From Nitrospiraceae bacterium (lineage in GTDB: Bacteria; Nitrospirota; Thermodesulfovibrionia; Thermodesulfovibrionales; UBA1546), in contig DOHC01000254.1 in the NCBI GenBank assembly GCA_003535475.1, positions 437 through 5,619 of the forward strand: DNA of 5,183 nucleotides, in the 5' to 3' direction. The notes under the pieces are model-generated. The model was given only the letters and a program-made list of their open reading frames with translations. It did not search any database and was not told the DNA's origin. Both the position numbers and the translations under genes were made by a program. This document shows, piece by piece, positions 1 through 5,158 of this stretch (the first letter of the stretch is position 1; each line of letters opens with the position of its first letter).

Positions 1-47
1 GAATGGCATTCAAGAGGTCGTCGGTTCGATCCCGATCAGCTCCACCA
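1..47 (+). tRNA. tRNA-Ala (anticodon GGC), 3' part; 5' part lies outside the window
   Basis: The window opens inside the anticodon arm. Positions 3-9 form a seven-base loop with GGC at 5-7, and 10-14 are the 3' side of the anticodon stem; A2 and G1 pair with T10 and C11. A five-base variable loop (15-19) is followed by a T arm: stem 20-24 with 32-36 around the loop TTCGATC (25-31). The 3' acceptor strand CAGCTCC (37-43) is followed by discriminator A44 and an encoded CCA (45-47). The AGCTCCACCA end is typical of bacterial tRNA-Ala, and GGC reads GCC/GCU alanine codons. No U-rich terminator hairpin follows directly. Confidence 0.93.
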
Positions 48-79
48 TAAAAAAATCAGCATGAACCACTTATAAGAAA

Positions 80-176
80 TGAAAATGTCATTCCCGCGGT
101 CTGTAAGCGGGAATCCAGAGAAAGGCATGGATGCCCGATTAAAAACTTCGGGCATGACGGGAAAAAGGTATTTTCA
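80..176 (+). repeat. Palindromic two-hairpin repeat, copy 1, in the kdsC leader
   Basis: The core is 87-158 (72 nt), bounded by GTCAT (87-91) and ATGAC (154-158). Hairpin 1 pairs ATTCCCGC (90-97) with GCGGGAAT (107-114). Hairpin 2 pairs ATGCCCGA (131-138) with TCGGGCAT (148-155). An outer inverted pair, TGAAAAT (80-86) and ATTTTCA (170-176), flanks the core, and the latter lies 2 nt before the kdsC ATG. The purine-rich AAAAAGG (162-168), which serves as Shine-Dalgarno, lies between the two right arms. Copy 2 at 1269-1364 shares AATGAAAATGTCATTCCC and GGGAATCCAG with this copy. There is no T-tract after either hairpin, so it does not look like a rho-independent terminator. The strand is arbitrary for a near-palindrome; plus is given because it would be transcribed with kdsC. 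Confidence 0.85.
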
Positions 177-178
177 CT

Positions 179-718
179 ATGAAAAAGACAAAAAGACAAA
201 TCACGGAGACGGCTAAAAACATAAAGCTTCTGATTCTTGATGTTGACGGAGTTCTTACAGACGGAAGCATCATCCTTGACAATAAAGGCAATGAGTTCAA
301 GGCATTCCACGTGCGCGACGGGCAGGGGATAAAAATGCTCATCAGGGCAGGAATTCACGTTGCCATAATTACAGGAAGGAACTCAAAGGCCGTGGAGAGA
401 AGGGCAAAAGAGCTCGGAATTGCCGAGGTTTACCAGAAATGCTACAACAAGATAGAAGCCTACAACCGTATTAAAAGTAAGTTTTCTCTCCGGGATAATG
501 AGATAGCATATATAGGTGATGATATAGTGGACATGCCTCTGCTAAAGAGGGTCGGGCTTTCTTTTGCTGTTGCTGATTCGCCTGATGAAGTCAAATCTCA
601 TGCCTCAGCCGTCACAAAAAACAGAGGCGGCAGGGCTGCTGCAAGAGAGGTCACGGACCTTATCCGAAAAGCCAAAGGGGTATGGAATAAAGTCATAGAT
701 GGGTATCTTAAAACTTAA
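179..718 (+). CDS. kdsC: 3-deoxy-D-manno-octulosonate 8-phosphate phosphatase (KdsC, HAD family)
   Basis: This cytoplasmic enzyme hydrolyses Kdo-8-phosphate to Kdo, which is then activated for the lipopolysaccharide inner core. The 179 residues match the small capless type C0 HAD phosphatases. Motif I is DVDGVLTDG at 21-29, with nucleophile D21 and acid/base D23. Motif II is TGR at 65-67, motif III lysine is probably K91, and motif IV is GDD at 113-115 with D118. The C-terminal GGRAAARE (150-157) corresponds to the conserved glycine-rich tail that reaches a neighbouring active site in the KdsC tetramer and separates KdsC from other HAD enzymes. The ATG at 179 is preceded by AAAAAGG at 162-168. 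The end overlaps pgsA by 20 nt, suggesting translational coupling. The leader carries repeat copy 1. No kdsA, kdsD or lpt genes are in view. A stand-alone HAD phosphatase of another specificity is less likely. Confidence 0.93.
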   Translation: MKKTKRQITETAKNIKLLILDVDGVLTDGSIILDNKGNEFKAFHVRDGQGIKMLIRAGIHVAIITGRNSKAVERRAKELGIAEVYQKCYNKIEAYNRIKSKFSLRDNEIAYIGDDIVDMPLLKRVGLSFAVADSPDEVKSHASAVTKNRGGRAAAREVTDLIRKAKGVWNKVIDGYLKT

Positions 719-1235
719 TATCCCGACAGTCCTTACATTAAGCAGGATTATCCTTATCCCTGTTTTCGTAATCGTAGCTTATCAGCATCCATTCTGGGGC
801 GCGGCAGTATTTGGAATCGCTGCATTAACAGATTTTCTTGACGGCTATCTTGCAAGGCGTTCAGGGCAGGTAACAAAGTTCGGCATCATCCTTGATCCCC
901 TTGCAGATAAGTTTCTTGTCATCTCGGCTCTTGTGGTCTTGGTGGATATGGCACGGCTTTCCGCATGGATGGCAATAGTTATAATTGTCAGGGAATTCTT
1001 TGTAACAGGACTGCGCGTTGTTGCTCTTTCAAAAAACATTATTATCCCGGCTGAAATGGGAGGAAAACTCAAGATAACAGCGCAGATAACGGCAATCCTC
1101 TGCCTGATTCTCGGGGGAAGCATATTTGATATAGACCTTTATGATGTCGGCATGATTTTCATATGGGCAGCGCTCGTCCTTTCTGTAATCTCAGGAATTC
1201 AGTATACAATCTCTTTCTGGAAAAAGATTAGATGA
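699..1235 (+). CDS. pgsA: CDP-diacylglycerol--glycerol-3-phosphate 3-phosphatidyltransferase (PgsA)
   Basis: This integral inner-membrane enzyme joins CDP-diacylglycerol and sn-glycerol-3-phosphate to phosphatidylglycerol phosphate, the committed step to phosphatidylglycerol and cardiolipin. The 178 residues are normal for the family. The CDP-alcohol phosphatidyltransferase signature is complete: D45, D48-G49, A52-R53, G62, D66 and D70, in the spacing DxxDGxxARx8GxxxDxxxD. Around it lie several hydrophobic helices (roughly 11-28, 33-47, 72-98, 125-140, 149-172). The N-terminal NIPTVLTLSRIILIPVF is the usual PgsA start region. The ATG at 699 lies inside the kdsC 3' end, in another frame, with only a weak GGA at 684-686 upstream, which fits coupling to kdsC translation. 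Phosphatidylserine synthase or another family member is possible from the signature alone, but length and N-terminus favour PgsA. Confidence 0.92.
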   Translation: MGILKLNIPTVLTLSRIILIPVFVIVAYQHPFWGAAVFGIAALTDFLDGYLARRSGQVTKFGIILDPLADKFLVISALVVLVDMARLSAWMAIVIIVREFFVTGLRVVALSKNIIIPAEMGGKLKITAQITAILCLILGGSIFDIDLYDVGMIFIWAALVLSVISGIQYTISFWKKIR

Positions 1236-1267
1236 AACAATCATGTCTCAAGGAGACACAAAAGACA

Positions 1268-1369
1268 ATGAAAATGTCATTCCCCGATTTAATCGGGGAA
1301 TCCAGTTTTCTTTTGTTCTGGATTGTCCGATCAAGTCGGACAATGACGTATTGGAGCATTTTCAGGTGA
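1268..1369 (+). CDS. Possible 33-codon leader ORF translated through repeat copy 2 (uncertain)
   Basis: An ATG at 1268 opens 33 codons ending in TGA at 1367-1369. That stop overlaps the proposed plsY GTG (1366-1368) in a GTGA arrangement, typical of translational coupling. AAGGAG (1250-1255) is a good Shine-Dalgarno but lies 12 nt upstream, longer than usual. Nearly all of the coding sequence is repeat element, and the peptide (beginning MKMSFPDLIGESSF) resembles no family I recognise. It could be a leader peptide whose translation melts the hairpins and delivers ribosomes to plsY, or simply an open frame by chance. The evidence is position only. Confidence 0.25.
   Translation: MKMSFPDLIGESSFLLFWIVRSSRTMTYWSIFR
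1269..1364 (+). repeat. Palindromic two-hairpin repeat, copy 2, between pgsA and plsY
   Basis: The core is 1276-1347, again exactly 72 nt and bounded by GTCAT (1276-1280) and ATGAC (1343-1347). Hairpin 1 is a perfect 23-nt palindrome (1279-1301) with arms ATTCCCCGATT and AATCGGGGAAT. Hairpin 2 pairs ATTGTCCGA (1322-1330) with TCGGACAAT (1336-1344). CCAG (1302-1305) and CTGG (1318-1321) are also inverted to each other. The outer arms TGAAAAT (1269-1275) and ATTTTCA (1358-1364) recur in the same places as in copy 1, and the right arm ends 1 nt before the plsY GTG. TTGGAG, the Shine-Dalgarno, lies between the right arms. Stem sequences differ from copy 1 while pairing is kept. Confidence 0.87.
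1353..1368 (+). promoter_or_regulatory. Shine-Dalgarno GGAG and GTG start that define plsY
   Basis: GGAG at 1353-1356 is 9 nt upstream of GTG at 1366. Translation from this GTG begins VKLALLIAFAFILGSIPCG, which is where PlsY family proteins normally start. The in-frame ATG at 1243 has no recognisable ribosome binding site upstream and would add 41 residues encoded largely by the repeat. Confidence 0.7.
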
Positions 1370-2022
1370 AACTTGCACTGCTGATAGCCTTTGCATTTAT
1401 CCTCGGTTCAATTCCATGCGGGGTAATAATCGCAAAGGCTAAAGGCGTTGACCTGAAAAAAATTGGCAGCGGCAACATAGGCGCAACAAATGTGCTTCGG
1501 TCTTTAGGAAAAGGGGCTGCTTTGGTTACGCTTTTGGGAGATGTTTTAAAGGGCACAGCGGCTGTTGCAATAGCAAGGGCTTTCGTTTCCTACCCCGGAT
1601 TCTACGCCTCAGAATTTGGAGCAGGAATCTTAAAATCTATAACATCAAATCCTCAGGCCACAATTGAAGGGCTGGCGGGTCTTTCCGCAATACTCGGCCA
1701 CAATTTCTCGCTGTTTCTCAGATTCAGAGGAGGCAAGGGCGTTGCCACAAGCATCGGTGTTTTAGTGATTTATTCTCCTCAAGTTGCTATACTTACACTT
1801 ATAATATGGCTTGTTACAGCACTTATAACAAAATATTCTTCTCTCGGCGCGATAGTAGCATTCGGGCTTCTTCCTGTAAATGTGTTTCTGTTTGACCCTG
1901 TGAGGATAAAAGTACTTATCTCGGTCATGATTACGTTTTTGATTTTAGTGAGACACATTGGGAATATAGAGAGGCTTATAAAAGGGGCGGAAAGAAAGAT
2001 TGGAGAAAGGTCTTTATCGTAA
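1366..2022 (+). CDS. plsY: Acyl-phosphate:glycerol-3-phosphate acyltransferase (PlsY)
   Basis: This inner-membrane acyltransferase uses acyl-phosphate, made by PlsX (not in this window), to acylate position 1 of glycerol-3-phosphate, giving lysophosphatidic acid. From GTG 1366 it has 218 residues, normal for the family; the same frame is open back to an ATG at 1243 (259 residues). Conserved blocks are SGNIGATNVLR (35-45), GDVLKGTAAV (58-67, glycerol-phosphate side), GHNFSLFLRFRGGKGVATS (111-129) and RHIGNIERLIKGAE (196-209). Hydrophobic helices lie near 3-22, 50-72, 100-115, 131-153, 158-176 and 180-196. It stands 130 nt after pgsA, a gap filled by repeat copy 2, and 22 nt before the next gene. 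Both PlsY and PgsA consume glycerol-3-phosphate. The function is near certain; the start is the open question. Confidence 0.93.
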   Translation: MKLALLIAFAFILGSIPCGVIIAKAKGVDLKKIGSGNIGATNVLRSLGKGAALVTLLGDVLKGTAAVAIARAFVSYPGFYASEFGAGILKSITSNPQATIEGLAGLSAILGHNFSLFLRFRGGKGVATSIGVLVIYSPQVAILTLIIWLVTALITKYSSLGAIVAFGLLPVNVFLFDPVRIKVLISVMITFLILVRHIGNIERLIKGAERKIGERSLS

Positions 2023-2044
2023 AAATTAACATTCAAGGGGCAAG

Positions 2045-3736
2045 ATGGAAGACTATAACAGGGAATTAAAACTTACATCCCCTCTTATATTTGTACTCTT
2101 ACTGTTAATTTTTACGCTTTCCACATTTACTCCGCTCTCTCATTCCGCTGAAGATATCTATGAATCACGGCTTGACAAAGGGCTTAAAAACAATGAGCCT
2201 TATTCGTATGTCCTGATAAAAAAAGCCAACGCTGATCCGCCAAGAGCCAAGAGCCTTTTAGCAGAGTCGCTAAAGCATTCTCCCGCTCTCCCGCCTGCAT
2301 ATTTTGAAATGGCAAAGATAAGTTTTTCGCCTTCGGCAAACGGCATATTTGAGAGCCTTGATTATACCATCAAGGGATTTAAGGCTTACAAGAAAAGTTT
2401 CTGGTGGTTAATAAGTATTACTGGGCTTTTTACTGCAAGCCTCATACTCTCTTTTGTTATTGTGCTTGCTTTGGTTTTAGCTGTAAGGCTTTTTACAGAC
2501 GCCCCTCTTCTGTCTCATGATATAAAGGAAAACAAGAAAAAGGTTTTAATTGCCATGCTGCTTGTCCCGCTCTCTTTTTTTGGCCCTTTATTCTTCATGA
2601 CAGGCTCCCTGCTTCTGCTGGGATTATATTTCAGAGGAATGAATAAGACTGTTGTTTATGCGTCTGTTCTGCTTCTCCTCATGGCTCCTCTCTGTCTGAA
2701 CATTATAAACATGTTTCTCTCAGCTCCCTCTTCTGAGCTCAGGGCTATTGTGGCTGTCAATGAAAGCAGGGACAATAAATATGCCGCCTCCGTTCTTAAA
2801 AATAAAGGTGATTATATATCCCTTTTTTCCTACGGCCTTGCACTCAAGCGGGAGGGACGCTATGAAGAGGCAATAGCTGCCTATAAAAAACTTTTGGCTT
2901 CGCATCCTAATCCTCAGGCTTACGTCAATCTCGGGAATTCCTATGTCAGCATCAATGACATGGCTGCTGCAAAAAAATCATATAAAAAATCCATAGAATT
3001 GAAACCGCTTGCATCGGCTTATTACAATCTCAGCTATGTATCACGGGAAACACTTGACTTTGCAAAGGGAGAGGAATATTTCACCGAAGCTGTAAAACTC
3101 AGCAGGGAATCCGTATCCCAATTCTCGTCAGCCGCAAGCCGGAATCCTAACCGCTTTGTCATTGATGAAACCATTCCAATGTCAGCTATGTGGGAATATG
3201 CGGAAAACAGCTCACGGGGACTGGTAAAAATCTCTCCCCTGAATTCTGCCTCTTCTGTCATCGTCTCTATTGCCCTGCTGGCGCTGTTTTTCATTATGGA
3301 CTCGGCATTTAAAGAGAGGGCATACAGGTGTCAGAGGTGCGGAGTAATACTTTGCGGAAAGTGCGGGAAGGGAAAGCTGTGGGGGGAAATGTGCTCTTTA
3401 TGCTATAAGTCTCTTATTAAACTTGATGCTCTTGATTCAAGAATAAGGGTAGCAAAACAGCTTGAGGTTCAGGAACTCCAGAAGAAAAAAAGGCGTATAA
3501 TCAGGATTCTTTCTTTTGCTCCTCCCGGAATAGCCCATATTTATTGGGGGAGAATTCTCTCAGGAACTTTATTACTGTGGTTATTTTGTTTCCTGCTGCT
3601 TTTGATATTGCTTAACCCGTTATTTTCTACAGGACTTTCACTGTTTTCACATAGCTGGATTACAATACCGGTGTCAGTAATTATGGCTTTTTTATATCTT
3701 ACCTCCAATATAGACGCGAGAAGGAGGCTGAAGTAA
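2045..3736 (+). CDS. Membrane protein with periplasmic TPRs, six-cysteine zinc ribbon and C-terminal paired helices; function unknown
   Basis: I do not recognise a characterised family for the whole 563-residue protein. It has a hydrophobic signal or anchor (about 12-30, with a weak cleavage-like SHSA ending at 35) and a soluble helical stretch (36-118). Membrane helices follow near 119-149, 167-196 (long, proline-containing, perhaps a hairpin) and 202-226. About three TPRs lie at 257-355; LALKREGRYEEAIAAYKKLL is the clearest. A helix lies at 403-420, then a six-cysteine ribbon (C429, C432, C437, C440, C450, C453), a basic linker with KKKRR (480-484), APPGIAHIYWGRILSG (492-507, like the PGxGHxYxGR turn of TM2-type domains) and two last helices (about 505-525, 538-553). 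Positive-inside reasoning puts TPRs outside and the ribbon in the cytoplasm. AAGGGG (2035-2040) precedes the ATG by 4 nt. A scaffold or assembly role is inference. Confidence 0.85.
   Translation: MEDYNRELKLTSPLIFVLLLLIFTLSTFTPLSHSAEDIYESRLDKGLKNNEPYSYVLIKKANADPPRAKSLLAESLKHSPALPPAYFEMAKISFSPSANGIFESLDYTIKGFKAYKKSFWWLISITGLFTASLILSFVIVLALVLAVRLFTDAPLLSHDIKENKKKVLIAMLLVPLSFFGPLFFMTGSLLLLGLYFRGMNKTVVYASVLLLLMAPLCLNIINMFLSAPSSELRAIVAVNESRDNKYAASVLKNKGDYISLFSYGLALKREGRYEEAIAAYKKLLASHPNPQAYVNLGNSYVSINDMAAAKKSYKKSIELKPLASAYYNLSYVSRETLDFAKGEEYFTEAVKLSRESVSQFSSAASRNPNRFVIDETIPMSAMWEYAENSSRGLVKISPLNSASSVIVSIALLALFFIMDSAFKERAYRCQRCGVILCGKCGKGKLWGEMCSLCYKSLIKLDALDSRIRVAKQLEVQELQKKKRRIIRILSFAPPGIAHIYWGRILSGTLLLWLFCFLLLLILLNPLFSTGLSLFSHSWITIPVSVIMAFLYLTSNIDARRRLK
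3721..3727 (+). promoter_or_regulatory. Shine-Dalgarno AAGGAGG for the DUF4388 gene, inside the upstream coding end
   Basis: A seven-base anti-SD match lies within the last codons of the TPR gene, 13 nt before ATG 3741, which is longer than the usual spacing. No closer in-frame start is visible, and the protein begins with the expected DUF4388 N-terminus. The placement suggests that terminating ribosomes re-initiate on the next gene. Confidence 0.55.
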
Positions 3737-3740
3737 GCAG

Positions 3741-4802
3741 ATGTCTTTAGAGGGTTCCTTAAAAGAATTCGGCCTGGCAGATATACTGCAGCTTATATGT
3801 TTCCAGCGTAAAACAGGTGTCCTCACGCTTGAAGGCAGGATGGACAAGGTTCGGCTGCTATTCTATGAGGGCAATATTATATCAGCAGAGACAAAACGGA
3901 AAAGAGAGACAAACCGCTTCGGCAAACTGCTCTTAAAGAAGGAGCTGATTAAAGAGGAAGACCTTCAGAAAGCCCTTGAGGAACAGCAGTCAACCGGAGA
4001 AAAACTTGGAGGCATCCTTATAAAAAAAGGCGTTGTTGGAAAAGAACAGATTCAGGAGATTCTAACAACACAGATAACCGAGACTGTGATTCAACTCTTC
4101 AGCTGGAAAGACGGTGACTATGAGTTTTCTCCTCAAGGAGTGCCTGTTGATAAGGCGATGCCTGTATCGCTTGATACCCAGCATGTCCTGATGGAAGGGC
4201 TTCGCATTGTAGATGAATGGTCGCTGATTGAAGGCAAGTTAAGCCCTGACACCATATTTGAAAAGACAGGCAAATCAGGCGCCGCGCTTACCTCTGATGA
4301 AGAAGAGATTCTCGGGCTTGTGGATGGCGAAAGAGATGTCAGCGCAATAATTGAATCCAGCCATATGGACAGTTTCCAGGCGTCCAAGTCTCTCGTATCT
4401 CTTATGGAAAAAGGCATGATAGAACCTAAAGAGGCTGCTCCAGTAGCTCCTGAGATTGCCTTGCGTGGGGCATTGCCGTCAGCGAAAAAAGGCATTCCCT
4501 ACCCGCCATTTATTACTCCGGTTATATTCCTGGCCAGCCTTTTTATTGCAATAATCTCATTTCCTTCGCAGCGGTCTGACTACACTGACAGAATTAAAAC
4601 ATCAGCGGACATAGACAACATAAGATTCGTTATTGAGGCATACAAATATGAGAACGGCTCTTATCCTCAATCAATTGATCAGATAACAAAAACGGCTGAT
4701 TCGTGGGGCAGACAGTATACCTATAAACCAGCGGCTGGTGATTTTGTCCTCTTCAGCGCAGGGCCTGACGGAAAAGAAGGCACAGCAGATGACGTTTTTT
4801 AA
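3741..4802 (+). CDS. DUF4388 (PATAN-like) protein with nested GspE-N-type repeats, one membrane helix and a C-terminal GspG-like pseudopilin domain
   Basis: The 353 residues fall into clear modules. Residues 1-52 (GSLKEFGLADILQLICFQRK, then GVLTLE and LLFYEGNIISAE) are the first half of a DUF4388 domain. Residues 58-109 (RFGKLLLKKELIKEEDL; KLGGILIKKGVVGKEQI) are two helical repeats like the N-terminal domain of type II secretion/type IV pilus ATPases. Residues 110-131 (TETVIQLFSWKDGDYEFSP) complete DUF4388. A small helical segment (184-228) with a VDGERDV motif follows. A proline-rich linker leads to one membrane helix (about 257-275). Residues 288-353 resemble the globular part of GspG: YKYENGSYPQSIDQI, DSWGRQYTY and a final SAGPDGKEGTADDV, the aspartate-rich calcium-loop region. 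No prepilin-peptidase site precedes the helix, so it is not an ordinary pseudopilin. It follows the TPR gene by 4 nt. DUF4388 proteins often accompany gliding, pilus and signalling genes; the role here is unknown. Confidence 0.87.
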   Translation: MSLEGSLKEFGLADILQLICFQRKTGVLTLEGRMDKVRLLFYEGNIISAETKRKRETNRFGKLLLKKELIKEEDLQKALEEQQSTGEKLGGILIKKGVVGKEQIQEILTTQITETVIQLFSWKDGDYEFSPQGVPVDKAMPVSLDTQHVLMEGLRIVDEWSLIEGKLSPDTIFEKTGKSGAALTSDEEEILGLVDGERDVSAIIESSHMDSFQASKSLVSLMEKGMIEPKEAAPVAPEIALRGALPSAKKGIPYPPFITPVIFLASLFIAIISFPSQRSDYTDRIKTSADIDNIRFVIEAYKYENGSYPQSIDQITKTADSWGRQYTYKPAAGDFVLFSAGPDGKEGTADDVF

Positions 4803-4828
4803 ACTAAGCCTAATAATAACTCAGGTAA

Positions 4829-5105
4829 TTATAAAAGATTTGGCACAGCATTACATATGTTTTTAACCAACGAAGCAAACATATTATTATTTCTATTATT
4901 GTACCTGAACTCCATCTCTTGTTTAAATACAAAGAAAACTTTTCTTTGGAGACCCCATGAAACTTAATAAGCCGTTCTTTCGCATAACTCCAAAAGCCTT
5001 CAGGGCCGTTAATATATACCTTGCCTGTAGCAAACCTCTTTTTATGATAAACCTCAGATGTCTGTATCTACAAAACATAAGAGCATCATAAACTTTTTTA
5101 TCCAT
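4829..5105 (-). pseudogene. Decayed IS1595-type (ISXO2-like) transposase, C-terminal remnant with two frameshifts
   Basis: Reading the minus strand across three frames restores the end of an IS1595-family transposase. Segment 1 (5105 to about 5052) reads DKKVYDALMFCRYRHLR. Segment 2 (about 5043 to 4921) reads HKKRFATGKVYINGPEGFW then SYAKERLIKFHGVSKEKF, ending SLYLN. Segment 3 (4918 to the TAA at 4829-4831) reads EMEFRYNNRNNNMF then ASLVKNICNAVPNLL. Each junction is explained by one lost base, near 5050 and near 4919. The ING(x)EGFW...AK block carries the N and K of the family's DDNK catalytic set, and MEFRYNNR is the usual C-terminal signature. The N-terminal half is missing, and no terminal inverted repeats or target duplication were seen. 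It ends about 50 nt from the tRNA-Ser gene. Assembly errors in A/T runs could mimic one shift, but the missing N-terminal half makes it non-functional anyway. Confidence 0.82.
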
Positions 5106-5108
5106 AAG

Positions 5109-5138
5109 TTGATTAAACCCTGTTTTATCAGTTAAAAT
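5109..5138 (+). promoter_or_regulatory. Possible sigma-70-type promoter for tRNA-Ser
   Basis: TTGATT (5109-5114) and TAAAAT (5133-5138) are separated by 18 nt, matching 4 of 6 and 5 of 6 consensus bases. Transcription would start near 5145, about 14 nt before the tRNA 5' end, a sensible leader length for a tRNA gene. The region is A/T-rich, so chance matches are easy; support comes mainly from position. Confidence 0.35.
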
Positions 5139-5158
5139 TCCAAGTGCTTTTTTACAGA

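Noticed and set aside
71..76. TATAAG as a -10 box for a kdsC promoter
   Set aside because: No acceptable -35 hexamer at 16-18 nt upstream; that stretch overlaps the tRNA end and an A-run.
87..158. Repeat copy 1 as a rho-independent terminator for tRNA-Ala
   Set aside because: Neither hairpin is followed by a T-tract, and the same element occurs inside the operon between pgsA and plsY, where termination would be harmful.
845..1123. Minus-strand ORFs inside pgsA and other genes (also 56-358, 1362-1556, 1779-2036, 2720-2905, 3034-3294, 4133-4495)
   Set aside because: They lie opposite well-supported genes or the repeat element, show no recognisable domains and read as antisense shadows.
80..1364. 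The two palindromic elements as a CRISPR array
   Set aside because: Only two copies more than 1 kb apart, no regular spacers, and each copy is itself a two-hairpin unit.
1243..1365. Start of plsY at ATG 1243
   Set aside because: No ribosome site upstream, the added 41 residues derive mostly from the palindromic repeat, and the family N-terminus begins at GTG 1366.
4930..4948. Perfect inverted repeat CAAAGAAAA/TTTTCTTTG
   Set aside because: It falls in the codons for SKEKFSLY of the transposase remnant and has no G/C-rich stem, so it is best explained as chance in A/T-rich coding sequence.
4957..5091. Plus-strand 44-codon ORF (MKLNKPFFRITPKAF...) with GGAGA upstream
   Set aside because: It is the antisense reading of the transposase remnant; such antisense ORFs of IS elements often look like small proteins. 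No independent support.
4923..5105. Minus-strand 60-residue ORF taken as an independent gene
   Set aside because: Only its first 18 or so residues match the transposase; the rest is out-of-frame sequence after a deletion. It is covered by the pseudogene.
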